A DNA stretch of 64,000 nt from Ktedonobacter racemifer DSM 44963. Its GTDB lineage: Bacteria > Chloroflexota > Ktedonobacteria > Ktedonobacterales > Ktedonobacteraceae. Positions 9,434 through 18,846 of this stretch are shown in pieces. The notes beneath the pieces are model-generated. The model did not search any database. It was given only the letters and a program-made list of their open reading frames with translations, and was not told where the DNA came from. The translations under genes were made by a program, and so were the position numbers. Position 1 is the stretch's first letter. Every line of letters starts with the position of its first letter. The stretch is taken from positions 310,001-374,000 of the forward strand of contig NZ_ADVG01000001.1 of NCBI RefSeq assembly GCF_000178855.1, given 5' to 3'.

Positions 9434-10219
9434 TCAAGAACTACCCCCTCTCGCGATGCAATCAACCACAAGCGTGGTAGTGTTGTCCTTCCCTCCCGCC
9501 GTATTTGTCGTATGCACCAATGCCTGGCAAGCGGCCTCGGCTTGCGGGGAGGTTCGCAAGATCTGAGCGATGTGCTGATCGGGCACCAGAGAGGTGAGCC
9601 CATCGGTACACAGGAGGAGCCGATCTCCGGCGAGGAGCGGCAGCGTCTGGACAACAGGCGTGACCTCGCCTTCCATGCCCACATAGCGAGTGAGTTGCCC
9701 GCGTGCTGGATGTGTGCGCGCCTCTTCCGGGGTAATCTCTCCGCGTTGCCGCAAGAGCGTTACCACAGAGTGATCCTCGGTCAACAGCAGGAGACGATCG
9801 GCGCGGAAGAGATAGAGACGGCTATCGCCCAGGTGAGCCAGGGACACCTGCGTATCATAGAGCCAGGCCACGACGACGGTCGCGCCCAGACCATGCAGCC
9901 CAACGCGCCCGATGCTCTCCGCTCGCAGGTGCTGGCTCATTTCTACGATGCTCTCACGCAGGACGCGTTCCCGCGCCTCACTCCCAGCGGCGTGAGCTCG
10001 TTCCAGACCGCGCTCCAGCAGGGCAGGCAGGACGGTGACTACGGCCTGCGCGGCGACTTCACCGGCCTGGCGTCCCCCCATCCCATCTGAGACGATGAAG
10101 AGCTTGCGCTCCGGGGCGAGCAGGTACCGATCTTGCTGCTTCTGGCGGTGGCGTCCTATATCGCTCGCGCACGCTGCTCGGACTGACCAGGAAACAGGCT
10201 TGTGTGCAGGTTGCTCCAT
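9434..10219 (-). CDS. PP2C-type protein serine/threonine phosphatase
   Basis: A 261-residue soluble phosphatase with the full set of metal-binding motifs: SDIGRHRQKQQDRY near residue 20, VSDGMGGRQAGE near 43, GLGATVVVAW, SLAHLGDSRLYLFR, LTEDHSVV, LLCTDGLT and GGKDNTTTLVV at the C-terminus. It should dephosphorylate Ser/Thr-phosphoproteins using two Mn or Mg ions. It is the last gene of an operon with an FHA regulator, a WD40 kinase and an FHA kinase, so it most likely reverses phosphorylation of those proteins or their targets. AAGGAAGG lies before the ATG. The gap to the upstream kinase pseudogene is 66 bases. Confidence 0.92.
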   Translation of the reverse strand: MEQPAHKPVSWSVRAACASDIGRHRQKQQDRYLLAPERKLFIVSDGMGGRQAGEVAAQAVVTVLPALLERGLERAHAAGSEARERVLRESIVEMSQHLRAESIGRVGLHGLGATVVVAWLYDTQVSLAHLGDSRLYLFRADRLLLLTEDHSVVTLLRQRGEITPEEARTHPARGQLTRYVGMEGEVTPVVQTLPLLAGDRLLLCTDGLTSLVPDQHIAQILRTSPQAEAACQALVHTTNTAGGKDNTTTLVVDCIARGGSS

Positions 10220-10285
10220 GTTTCACCTTCCTTTCGCTCACGGGTCGGGGCCGCTCGTTGACGTAAGCGGTGTGTCCCTGGCGTG

Positions 10286-11631
10286 CTACTCACTCGCTTT
10301 TACCAGGGCTTCGTACATCTCTCCAGCATGGCGGAACCGTTCCCCTTCTTTGTTGGCAAGCGCCCGGTCGATCACCTCGGCAAGGCGAGCCGGGAGCTGG
10401 GGATCACGCTGGCGAAGGGGCACAATCTCCCCGTGCAAAATGGCCAGCATCGGGTCTTCTCCTCTCCGATGGGTCCGTGGAAAGGTGCCTGTGAGCATGG
10501 TATAGCAGGTCGCGCCCATCGCCCACACATCGCTGACCGGTTGCACCCGCTTGAAATTGATCACCTGCTCACGAGGCATAAAGGGGAAGGAGCCAGCATA
10601 GCTGCCGGTGGCTGTCATGCCGCTCAACCCCTCCTGCTCAAAGTTCTTGGCCACCCTCGATCCCCCGTCCCCTGCCAGCAGAATATTGTGAGGCTTGAGA
10701 TCCCGATGCACAAAGCCCTGCTCATGAATATAGGTTAGCCCTTGCAACGCCTGAAGCATGATTGGTCTGGATTCCTCCAGCGCGAGTCGGCCACCACGCC
10801 GTTTCATCAGATCGGCTACGCTTCCTCCGGCACAATATTCCAGCAGAAATAGAAGAGACTCCCCTCCGCGCCATGGCCGAGGAAACAGACAATGTGCGGA
10901 TGACGCAGGCTGTGTGTGGTCTCGGATGATGCGCGCAGAAACTGTCTGCGCGCATCATCCGAGACGCGCACTTTGGCAAGCATGACTTTCACAGCGACCT
11001 GTTCTCTCGTGCGTTTGTGTCGGGCCAGGTAGACCGCACCCATGCCGCCCGCGCCAAGCAGCTTGCCCATCTCATAATCCTCGACCTGGACTTCCTGCTG
11101 CCTCCGTTCGTGCTGTGATGCGCGATCGAGGACGGCCATCAGCAGGGCAAGCGGGTCCTGCTCGACCTGCTCGCGGCACCGCGCACAGACATATGCTCCC
11201 TGTGGCGCGGCCCCTATCTCGGCGGAGACATCGGTACCACATCGCTGGCAACGTACAGACTCCACCGATGCCGCAGCGCCCTCCAGGCTGACCTGGAACA
11301 CGGTCGCCCCCACTTTGACCTCATCCCCATCCTGCAGATCCACCTGGGAGTACTCGTGTTTCGCGCCTTCTTCGGGCGTTTCATGCTTTTCGCGTCCCCC
11401 ATATTTCTGCCCGTTGATGTAGGTGCCATGCAGGCTGCCCAGATCGCGGATACGGGCATCGGGTGGGTTGATTTCCAGCAGAAAGTGATGGCGCGAGATC
11501 TGTCGATCATCTGGCAGGCAGACATGGCAATCATTCATGCGGCCACAGAGCAAGGTATCATGTTCATCGAAGGTAAACCCTTTGCCCTCCATTGGGCCAG
11601 CGGTGACGGTCAAGATGAGTGTCCCCAGCAT
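10286..11631 (-). pseudogene. FHA-zinc ribbon-Ser/Thr kinase, frameshifted and missing the DFG motif
   Basis: The ATG at 11631 has AGGAG seven bases upstream. The product starts with an FHA domain (GRMNDCHVCLPDDRQISRHH, GSLHGTYINGQ), then a zinc ribbon with CQRCGTD and CARCREQ, then a kinase domain (LLGAGGMGAVYLARH, VAVKVML). Near 10848 one base is missing: FYFCWNIVPEEA in frame 1 should read on as LLEYCAGGSVADLMKRR in the next frame. The second part has an intact HRDLKPHN loop, but the following text runs RVAKNFEQEG, without the expected DFG. About 15-20 bases encoding DFG and its neighbours appear deleted, possibly between repeated VAK/LAK codons. Both lesions would abolish kinase activity. 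Confidence 0.85.
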
Positions 11632-11677
11632 CGATACGCTCCTACCTCTCGTTTTTCTGGTGAGTGAAGATCTCACC

Positions 11678-14600
11678 CTAGGCACCATTGCCCTTTTCTT
11701 CTTCTGACAATGACGATGGTTCTTGCCGTTCCCGCACCATATGTTCAAGTTGTCTATGTATACCTTCTGGTCGTAGCCAACCATAGCCAGTATCTTGCAA
11801 CTGATGGATCAATTCCTGGAAATCTTCTTCTTTCCATATGGGCGTCCCCCGGCGAGTAAGGGCTTGCTGAATTTCCCGCTCCGTAGGCTCACGGTCCTGC
11901 GGCATTTCAGCCGCATAGGGTGTGTGCAGGGTGAGAAAGATCTCCAGGCAGGTACGAGCACCTTCGTCCCACGCGGTAGGGTCGTGTGTTTCCAATTCCC
12001 AGTCGAGTTCCCAGAGCCGGGCTGTTGAACCACAGGTGCCGGAGACGATCCAACGGCCATCTGAACTCAAGCTCACGGAGGTCACCCCATAGCCATGGCC
12101 TTCCAGGGTATAGACACAGCGTCCAGTTGTCGCCTCCCATAACCGCACCGTGCAGTCGTCACCGCCGGAGACGATCCAACGTTCATCCGAACTCAGGCGG
12201 AGTCCATTTACCCCTTTCACGTGGCCTGTTAGGACGTGTAAACAGCGCTCGTTCGCCACCTCCCAAAGCTGGATCGTACCATTGCTGCACCCACACACCA
12301 GCAGGCTGCCATTCGCGTTAAGGTCAACGGTCATCACCGTACTGCGGCTATGGTCGATCAATTGATGCACACAGCGCCCGGTGGCTGTCTCCCATACTCG
12401 CGCGACTGGGTCCTCGCCGCTAGAAGAGGCAATCCAGCACCCATCTCTGCTCAGGCTTACCGAAGTCACCGCGGTGTACCCATTCCTATGGCCTTCTAAG
12501 ATCCGTAGACAGCGCCCGGTGCTCGTCTCCCATAGACGGATCGTTCTGTCCCAACTTCCCGAGGCGATCCAGCGTCCATCTCCACTGATGCTCACCGAAG
12601 TCACAGAGCCAGTGTGGCCCTGGAAGATCCGTAGGCAGCGCCCGGTGGCTGTCTCCCAAAGACGGATCGTTGCATCCGAACTTCCAGAAACAAGGAAGCG
12701 TCCATCGCTGCTTATGCCGATTGCGGTTGCTCTCTCATGATGGCCCTTAAAACGTTGGAGGTAACGTCCGGCCTTAACTTCCCACAGCCATATGACGCCG
12801 TCTGAACCGCTAGAGGCGCTCCAGTTCCCATTCACGTCGACACTGACTGGACAAGCACCCAATATCTCTTGGGGAACAACCACCACCGTTTTGGCATGCC
12901 AAGCAGCACGCAGGTGGGCGCGGAAACAATGACGCGAAAGTCTTGCCCATGCATTCATACATTGAGAATGGCGCTCCCAACCGGGCAGTGAACGCACCTG
13001 GTTCAAGGTATCCAGAGCCTGTGCAAATTGTTGGGTTTTGAGGGCATGAGAAACTTGCTGGAGGAGTGTCCTGGCAGAGGCATGCGTTTGCATCACATCC
13101 GTGAAAGAAAGAAAGCGTGAAGGAGCCAAAGAACAAGGAGGACTTTGAAAAGGTCTTCTTTCCCAACGTTGCGCTGTGCCGTCTCCGAAGGAAGCAGCGA
13201 TCCAGCATCCATCTTCACTTAGAGAAACCGCTTCTGCCGAATTAAAAAGGTTCCGAAAAACCTGCACCCTGCATCCAGTAACAGCATCCCAGTACTGTAC
13301 AGTGTGGTCCTCACTGCCGGAGACGATCCAGCGCCCATCCTCACTGATACTGACGGCGGTGATCTCAGCAGTATGGCCCTGCAAAATATGCGCACAGTGT
13401 CCAGTCGTGGCTTCCCAGATCCTCATGGTATGGTCCTTGCTGCCAGAGGCGATCCAGCGCCCATCCTCACTGATACTGACGGCGGTGACCTCAGCAGTAT
13501 GCCCCTCAAACGTTCGCTGGCAGCGCTTGACGAGAGTATCCCAGAACTTGACTATACAGTCCTGACTGCCGGAGACAATCCAATGCCTGTCCTCGCTGAT
13601 ACTGATAGCGGTGACAGTGCTGATATGGCCCTGGAAACTACCAACAAAGCCAAGATCGAGAGCTGCGTTGTAGTTATCCTTGTCACTGCCAAAGCTGCAG
13701 ATACACCTCCCTGTAGCGGTTTCCCGGAGAGCTACGTCGCCCTCCTGACTGCCAGAGACGATCCAGTGTCCATCCTTACTCAATTTCACTGCGGTCACCC
13801 AATCATAATTCCAACACTCGACGGTGTACATACACTGTCCAGTAGCGGCCTCCCAGATTCTCATGGTGTGGTCCTGACTGCCGGAGACGATCCAGCGCCC
13901 ATCTTCACTGATGCTGACAGCGGTGATCTCAGCGGTATGGCCCTCAAATGTGCGCAGACAGCATTCTGCCACGACGTCTCCCAGTTTTATCACGCCATTT
14001 TCATAGCCACAAACAAGCCAATGTCCATTGGCACTCAAGCTCTCCGAGAGAATCCACCCATACATATCGTACAGGTAGAATCCCTCATTAGAGGAAGGGA
14101 GAGTTTTTGCTTGTTCGAGCAATTTCTCGATCTCCTCTTCATGAGGTGCCAGTTGTGAGGCTTCTTCAAGCAATTCAAGCGCCGTGATGACGTCACCTTG
14201 TTCCAGATTGATCTGGGCGAGCAGGTAGGACCCCCACCCTGATTGGATTTGTGCTGATCGAACCATTTTCAACCGATCGATCAACGCGTCATCGGATAAT
14301 TTCCCTTGTCGCCAGAGCACCACTCCTCGGTTGTAGTTCGCCTCCAGATGCTGAGGATCGGCCCGCAGAGCTTGTTCCCAGACGCGCATTGCCTGCTCGA
14401 CTTTGCCTAGGTCAAACAGCGAAAGCGCTCGGTTGTTGAGTGTGTCCGCTTGCAATGTGGCTGCTTGCGATGCTTCCCTTGGATAGGTTTGCCCGATCTC
14501 GTGAGCATAGATCGCTTGGAGAGTGATTGCCACCTCCAACATGGTCGCTGGACGCTCCTTTGGCTGTGACTCAAAGCAGCGCGCAAGCAATGTCACCAAC

Positions 14601-15376
14601 TTGGCGGGGAGTGGGGGAATGGCTGCGTCCTGGGGGTCATAGTTCGAGAGCGCCTCACGTGCGAGCATCCCACTACGCCAGGTGACTTCTCCTGTCCACA
14701 TCTCGAGCAGCGAGACGGCCCAACTCCAGATATCTGTCTTGCGGCTCAGCGCTTTGCCGGCTGCCTGCTCGGGGGAGCAGTAGGCAGGGGTCATGCCACG
14801 AGAACTCACCAGAATACTTCGCCGATCATTGTCCTCTTCACTTCCTTGCTCACCCGCCATCGCCCGTGCTTTCGCCAGACCGAAGTCTGTGACTTTGGCA
14901 ACTCCCTCCGGGTTCATCATCACATTGGCAGGTTTGATATCCTGGTGCACCAGTCCCTGCTCATGCGCAGCATGCAGGCCCCAGGCAAACTGGATGGCAA
15001 GGTCGAGCATCCGCTCCAGGGCTTGTTGATGTCCCCCCTTATAGAGGCGGCGGCTGCCAATCCAGTCCCCCAAGCTCCCTCCTGCCACATATTCGGCAAA
15101 GATGCGCGGGATCTCATCGATGAGACGCACGTAGTAACAACTCACGATGTGAGGATGCAGTGGCAGATTGACCCAGGTTTCCGCTTCACGTATGAAGTTC
15201 TCTTTGCCGTCCGCTCTTACAAAGACCTCCGGTTGGGGGCTTTTGACAGCCAGGTCAATGTTCCAGCCCCGGTGGTGCACTTTGTAGACCGTGCCCATTC
15301 CCCCTTCACCCAGGGTGCCCAGTACCTCGTATTGTTCAAGCAACACATCCCCCTGCTGCCAGTTCTGCTTATTCAT
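11678..15376 (-). CDS. Ser/Thr protein kinase with TPR region and two WD40 propellers
   Basis: This 1232-residue protein is laid out as kinase (about 15-290), TPR-like helices (about 300-425), WD40 propeller 1 (about 435-745), a helical linker, WD40 propeller 2 (about 860-1150) and a polar C-terminal tail. Kinase motifs: GEGGMGTVYKVHH, AVKSPQP, catalytic loop VHQDIKPANVMM, and intact TDFGLAK. The usual HRD arginine is Gln, making it a non-RD kinase. WD repeats are very regular (GHTAEITAVSISEDGRWIVS), seven in the second set and about seven in the first. Its ATG overlaps the stop of the FHA regulator by 4 bases (ATGA) with GGAGG upstream, so the two are coupled. Probable role: phosphorylates partners recruited by the propellers or recognised by FHA proteins. 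Confidence 0.9.
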   Translation of the reverse strand: MNKQNWQQGDVLLEQYEVLGTLGEGGMGTVYKVHHRGWNIDLAVKSPQPEVFVRADGKENFIREAETWVNLPLHPHIVSCYYVRLIDEIPRIFAEYVAGGSLGDWIGSRRLYKGGHQQALERMLDLAIQFAWGLHAAHEQGLVHQDIKPANVMMNPEGVAKVTDFGLAKARAMAGEQGSEEDNDRRSILVSSRGMTPAYCSPEQAAGKALSRKTDIWSWAVSLLEMWTGEVTWRSGMLAREALSNYDPQDAAIPPLPAKLVTLLARCFESQPKERPATMLEVAITLQAIYAHEIGQTYPREASQAATLQADTLNNRALSLFDLGKVEQAMRVWEQALRADPQHLEANYNRGVVLWRQGKLSDDALIDRLKMVRSAQIQSGWGSYLLAQINLEQGDVITALELLEEASQLAPHEEEIEKLLEQAKTLPSSNEGFYLYDMYGWILSESLSANGHWLVCGYENGVIKLGDVVAECCLRTFEGHTAEITAVSISEDGRWIVSGSQDHTMRIWEAATGQCMYTVECWNYDWVTAVKLSKDGHWIVSGSQEGDVALRETATGRCICSFGSDKDNYNAALDLGFVGSFQGHISTVTAISISEDRHWIVSGSQDCIVKFWDTLVKRCQRTFEGHTAEVTAVSISEDGRWIASGSKDHTMRIWEATTGHCAHILQGHTAEITAVSISEDGRWIVSGSEDHTVQYWDAVTGCRVQVFRNLFNSAEAVSLSEDGCWIAASFGDGTAQRWERRPFQSPPCSLAPSRFLSFTDVMQTHASARTLLQQVSHALKTQQFAQALDTLNQVRSLPGWERHSQCMNAWARLSRHCFRAHLRAAWHAKTVVVVPQEILGACPVSVDVNGNWSASSGSDGVIWLWEVKAGRYLQRFKGHHERATAIGISSDGRFLVSGSSDATIRLWETATGRCLRIFQGHTGSVTSVSISGDGRWIASGSWDRTIRLWETSTGRCLRILEGHRNGYTAVTSVSLSRDGCWIASSSGEDPVARVWETATGRCVHQLIDHSRSTVMTVDLNANGSLLVCGCSNGTIQLWEVANERCLHVLTGHVKGVNGLRLSSDERWIVSGGDDCTVRLWEATTGRCVYTLEGHGYGVTSVSLSSDGRWIVSGTCGSTARLWELDWELETHDPTAWDEGARTCLEIFLTLHTPYAAEMPQDREPTEREIQQALTRRGTPIWKEEDFQELIHQLQDTGYGWLRPEGIHRQLEHMVRERQEPSSLSEEEKGNGA

Positions 15377-16107
15377 GCTTCCTCCTTCCCTCTGGGCGAG
15401 GTGACGAGCCGATAGCCTAACCCGCGTACCGTCTCAAGAAAACGCGGCGCTTTTGGGTCGGGTTCGAGCTTCTTGCGCAGTTCCCAGATCAAGTGATTTA
15501 TGTCCCCCTCCGTGTGGTAGGCTTCCTCCCCCCACACGGCTGCAAGCAGTTCTTCATAGGAACACATGACCGCTACATTGCCATTGGCCCGGTTGCGCTG
15601 CTCCATATAGCGGATGAGCTTATGCTCCTGGGGCCGTATCTCGTGGATCTCCAGCCTCCTGGAACCCTCGACGCGATAGAGTCTGGCCTCAATCCAATCA
15701 TATTCCAGATAGGCCACCTGCCGTGGCGGACCGGAAGGACGCGTCCCCAGCGGATCACTGAAGGTCAGTTCCCAGTAGAGCGGCTCTCCCGTCTCGGTGA
15801 GTCTCCCCAGGATGCGGATGCTCTCTCCTTCATTGAGCAGGGTGCGACCTTGCACGATCTGTATGTCATCGCCACGACGCACAAACGTTCGGTTGACGCT
15901 GCCGTTATCGGCGACCCACCAGCCATAGAGATCATGCTCAAGGGTGCAATGCACTTTGCGGGTAATGAGTTGCTGGGGATCGGGGGAGAGGGCAATATCG
16001 TTGAATTGGTCAAAGCGTCCAATGGTCACCGCATCCTTCTCCAATTCCACTTGGAAGTGTTGCCCATCAGGTCCAGATATGTCAAGAAATGGCAAAAGCA
16101 TATCCAT
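15373..16107 (-). CDS. FHA domain - winged-helix (OmpR-type) regulator
   Basis: A 244-residue protein joining an N-terminal FHA phosphothreonine-binding domain (TIGRFDQFNDIALSPDPQQL, ITRKVHCTLEHD, DNGSVNRTFVRRG) to a C-terminal winged helix of the OmpR/PhoB type (EDINHLIWELRKKLEPDPKAP-like segment, FLETVRGLGYRLV). It lacks a receiver domain, so input would come from Ser/Thr phosphorylation of a bound partner. It is the first gene of the operon and is translationally coupled to the WD40 kinase, which is the likely phosphoprotein partner. AAAGGTGA precedes the ATG. DNA targets are unknown; autoregulation of the operon is a reasonable guess. Confidence 0.88.
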   Translation of the reverse strand: MDMLLPFLDISGPDGQHFQVELEKDAVTIGRFDQFNDIALSPDPQQLITRKVHCTLEHDLYGWWVADNGSVNRTFVRRGDDIQIVQGRTLLNEGESIRILGRLTETGEPLYWELTFSDPLGTRPSGPPRQVAYLEYDWIEARLYRVEGSRRLEIHEIRPQEHKLIRYMEQRNRANGNVAVMCSYEELLAAVWGEEAYHTEGDINHLIWELRKKLEPDPKAPRFLETVRGLGYRLVTSPRGKEEA

Positions 16108-16235
16108 CGTCTATCACCTTTGTCTCGCATGTAGGAAAAATGGTGCTCTGTTTCCTCTTTTCTACTGTAGTCTATCATAGACGTCTGTGGCTATGGTCAC
16201 AGCATGGAAAATGGATGGGGAGACGATGGAGTTGG

Positions 16236-17540
16236 GTAGGCCGCGGGCGAGGTATTGCCTTGTGGCAGCCCTTTTCCCTCGGCCCCCCACCGAACCGGAC
16301 ATGCCCGTTTCCGTAGCATCCGGCTCTCCAGCTTCTGGGAGTTTTCAGGTTTGGCTCTTCGCATTTCGCGTCCCTTGCCTTTCCGCTCCCATATAACCTG
16401 TTGCCCTTCCCCATGTCTCGGACATTACTCCAAGCCTTTGAGGTAGGGTAAGAGGCCAAGTCCCGATTGCTCGGGAGCATCAACCCCTCCCCTCCGAACT
16501 CCACGTGCACCCTTTCGATGCATGAAGCTCTCCAGAGGCCAGTGTCTTTTCAGCACCACTCCCACAGTGGTCTTCTGACACATCCGTGTCAACCACCATT
16601 TTTGAGTGTGGCCTCCTGCAACCCTTTGCTGGGTACATACCCAACTCGTATGGTCGCTCCGTCACCATGCCCCTTACGGGGTTTAGGCGATCCCTTAGTT
16701 CCATCAAATGTCTCAGTCTGTACGTAGGTGCCCATTTCGTCATTTCCCTCTCCGTGAGGGCTGGCTCCAACGAGAGCTTGTAGGGAAAGTAGTACCGTTC
16801 CCCTACACGTTGGACACAGGCGATAGTCCCTTCTCCTGTGGGCTGCTCCATTTCCGCCGTGACTTGAATTCAGCCAATCAAGACTTCACCCTATACAGCT
16901 TCACTGATGAGCCTCTGGCTCCTGGGACTGGAGCTTCACTCACCTTTGACACGACATGCTATTTTCCCCCCACGCCTTTCGGGTGAAGGTGTCCCCGCTC
17001 TCTATGAGAACGGGTAAGTCGCTGTGTTACTCACCTTGCTCTAGTGAGCTTACCCCGACGGGTAAGGAAGACATTTGTGGCACAAAGGCGCACTACTATG
17101 GCAACTCCGTCGCCATGAGACTCGCGTCTTTTAGGCGATCCCGCTTTTGCGCAAAGAGAACGTTGAGTGTGTTTAGGTGCCCGTTTGTTTCCTATCGGGT
17201 TCATTACCCGCTGCTCACTGGAGAGAGTGTTTCCATCATCTGGATCCCCTATGATGTATTCTCAGTGTCATCCCTTTGGGCATGGTAGGATGGATGCGCA
17301 TTTCATCGCACGGAAACGTAGGTTCAACAATTAGCCAGTTTCACCTCTCCCCCTAGCGGGGCTTCATGCACACAGGACTTGCGAGACTCTATCATACATG
17401 CCTTCTGATATTTCTCGCTTTATGAGCATGCTACAGTCGCCTTTGGGTTTCCCCTCCGGGTTAGCTCTTGTCCTAGAGGTTTTCACTCTCGACCTCTCCT
17501 GTCTGTGACAGGTATTACTCTCTGCACCGACACGGCGCAC
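16236..17540 (-). mobile_element. group II intron lacking an intron-encoded protein
   Basis: Read on the minus strand, the segment begins GTGCGCC (17540), a standard group II 5' end. It contains group II-like domain text such as CATGGCGACGGAGTTGCC, carries an unmistakable domain V at 16292-16326, and ends after a domain VI stem at CCTAC (16236). No reverse transcriptase ORF of any length lies in domain IV. Two similar blocks occur inside: GGATCGCCTAAAAGACGCGA with CATGGCGACGGAG around 17100-17140, and GGATCGCCTAAACCCCGTAA with CATGGTGACGGAG around 16665-16700. This suggests an internal duplication or a second, nested intron remnant. Splicing would depend on a maturase in trans. Exact boundaries need structure modelling. 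Confidence 0.7.
16292..16326 (-). ncRNA. group II intron domain V
   Basis: On the minus strand GAGCCGGATGC pairs with GCATGTCCGGTTC around a GGAAAC loop, the conserved 34-35 nt catalytic hairpin with its AGC-like triad and two-base bulge. The flanking domain VI stem (GGCCGAGG with CCTCG...GGCC) follows at once. Confidence 0.75.
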
Positions 17541-17615
17541 GATCCATCCACACCCATCTTTTTCTCGTTTCCATACCGGGATAAGCGTTTCTTCCCTATC
17601 CTTGATGTTACCTAC

Positions 17616-17648
17616 CAAGTTGCCCAATGAAGCACATTGGGCAACTTG
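17616..17648. repeat. perfect 14-bp hairpin downstream of the DUF3102-like gene
   Basis: CAAGTTGCCCAATG and CATTGGGCAACTTG are perfectly complementary around a 5-base loop. It sits between the end of the DUF3102-like pseudogene and the group II intron 5' end 75 bases further on. There is no T run. It may act as a terminator, and some group II introns choose sites after such hairpins. Confidence 0.6.
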
Positions 17649-17739
17649 TGTCTGTGGGTGGGACAGTATATTGAGGCAAGAGGTTCTTCCCGAAGCGTCA
17701 CAGCGTTCGTCGGGGGAAGCGAACCTCTATCACCCAGCT

Positions 17740-18691
17740 TCAACAGTAGAGGCTGAATGGGAGTAGAGCTGATTGACTGCCTGGAGTAACGGTGTCAGGA
17801 CCCTGTTCGATCTGTTCCAGTCTGGCCCAATCTTCAGCCTCAAAGGTCTCCAGCATCAGTGGGGAAGGCATGTTAGAGAACAACATCCCTCTACTACGGA
17901 GAAATTCCATGGTGATTTCGCGCCAGCGCAGACGTGCCTGCTGCTCGTGGCTCAAGCTATTGTGTTCCAGCACCTGTTGGCGCGCTTGCTCGCTCACGCT
18001 GGCAAGGTGTCGTGAGAGGGTCTCGCGTTGTGTGGTCAGCTCGCTCACGCGCTGCTCTAACATCTGGATATGCTGCTCTATCTGTGCTGGAAGGACTGGA
18101 TCCTCTTGTTTCTTGTGTCGATAGTCGGCCACTTCCTGGAGCAAGTGTCGGCGTTCTTGTTCCAGATGTGTGACCTGCCTGCGAAGCTGGAAGAGTTCGA
18201 TCTCGTCTGGCCTCTGTTCCTCTGCCACTGGTGTGCTCTGTTCTACTGCTCCTGGCGAGCCTGCTCTTTGGCCGCGCGCACAGCGGGGCGCGTGAGTGGG
18301 ATATGCTGCTCTTCAATCTGCTTGAGCACTTCCTCAGGGGCATTGAGCAACTCATACAGGGCGCTGATGGGGATCGCGCCAAACCGATGGATGCGTTCCC
18401 CAAAGCGCTCTGCCACGCGCATAAAGTTCTGGCAGCTTTGTCGACTGAGTCCCAGTTCGCCTTTCGCCCAGGCCATAAGGTGCCCATGCGGGAGGCGATC
18501 TTTGACGGCACGGAGATTGAGCCCAATGCGCACGACATCTTCAGCCGTTCGTTTCAGGTACCCCTGCGTCTCAACGTCTTCTGATACACAAAGTGACGCG
18601 TCTCCTCATCGAGAAGAGAATAGTCGAACGCGAGCTGCTGATCCGGTGCTTGTGCATCCTGTCGTTGGGGCGGCGTTTGCCTGGTGGTCAC
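17740..18691 (-). pseudogene. DUF3102-like DNA-associated protein with coiled coil, two frameshifts
   Basis: Three adjacent reading frames join into one protein of about 315 residues. It begins at GTG 18691 (AAAGGAG upstream) with TTRQTPPQRQDAQAP and LLDEETRHFVYQK. It shifts near 18580 to VETQGYLKRTAEDVVRIG, then LRAVKDRLPHGHLMAWAKGE and LGLSRQSCQNFMRVAERFG, the DUF3102 signature. It shifts again near 18235 to a Gln/Glu-rich coiled coil (LRRQVTHLEQERRHLLQEVA). DUF3102 proteins are often phage or plasmid encoded and DNA associated; function here is unknown. The strong promoter at 18801-18829 drives it. If the two shifts were sequencing errors the gene would be intact. Confidence 0.65.
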
Positions 18692-18780
18692 AACTCACTC
18701 CTTTCCTGGAATTGAGCTTGCCCCGTTTTCGTAGAGTCTCTAGAGGTTTGAGGTGAGGAGAGTGAAAAATGTTTTGACGC

Positions 18781-18839
18781 AACGTGACGTTAACGTTTTT
18801 ATTATAGTATAAAAATTGTACTACGTCAAACGTTACGTT
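18781..18839 (-). promoter_or_regulatory. strong promoter bracketed by two AACGTNACGTT palindromes
   Basis: On the minus strand TTGACG (18824-18829) and TATAAT (18801-18806) are 17 bases apart. Identical-class 11-bp palindromes AACGTNACGTT lie at 18829-18839, touching the -35, and at 18781-18791, just after the start site; their centres are 48 bases apart. This is a classic layout for repression by a dimer pair. The IS3 element ends immediately upstream. Target: the DUF3102-like gene. Confidence 0.7.
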
Positions 18840-18846
18840 ATGTTTT

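Noticed and set aside
16480..16851. Possible intron-encoded protein
   Set aside because: No reverse transcriptase, maturase or endonuclease motif is present in the 123 codons.
16467..17288. Several open frames over 16.2-17.6 kb
   Set aside because: Their products lack domains and the region reads as group II intron RNA on the minus strand.
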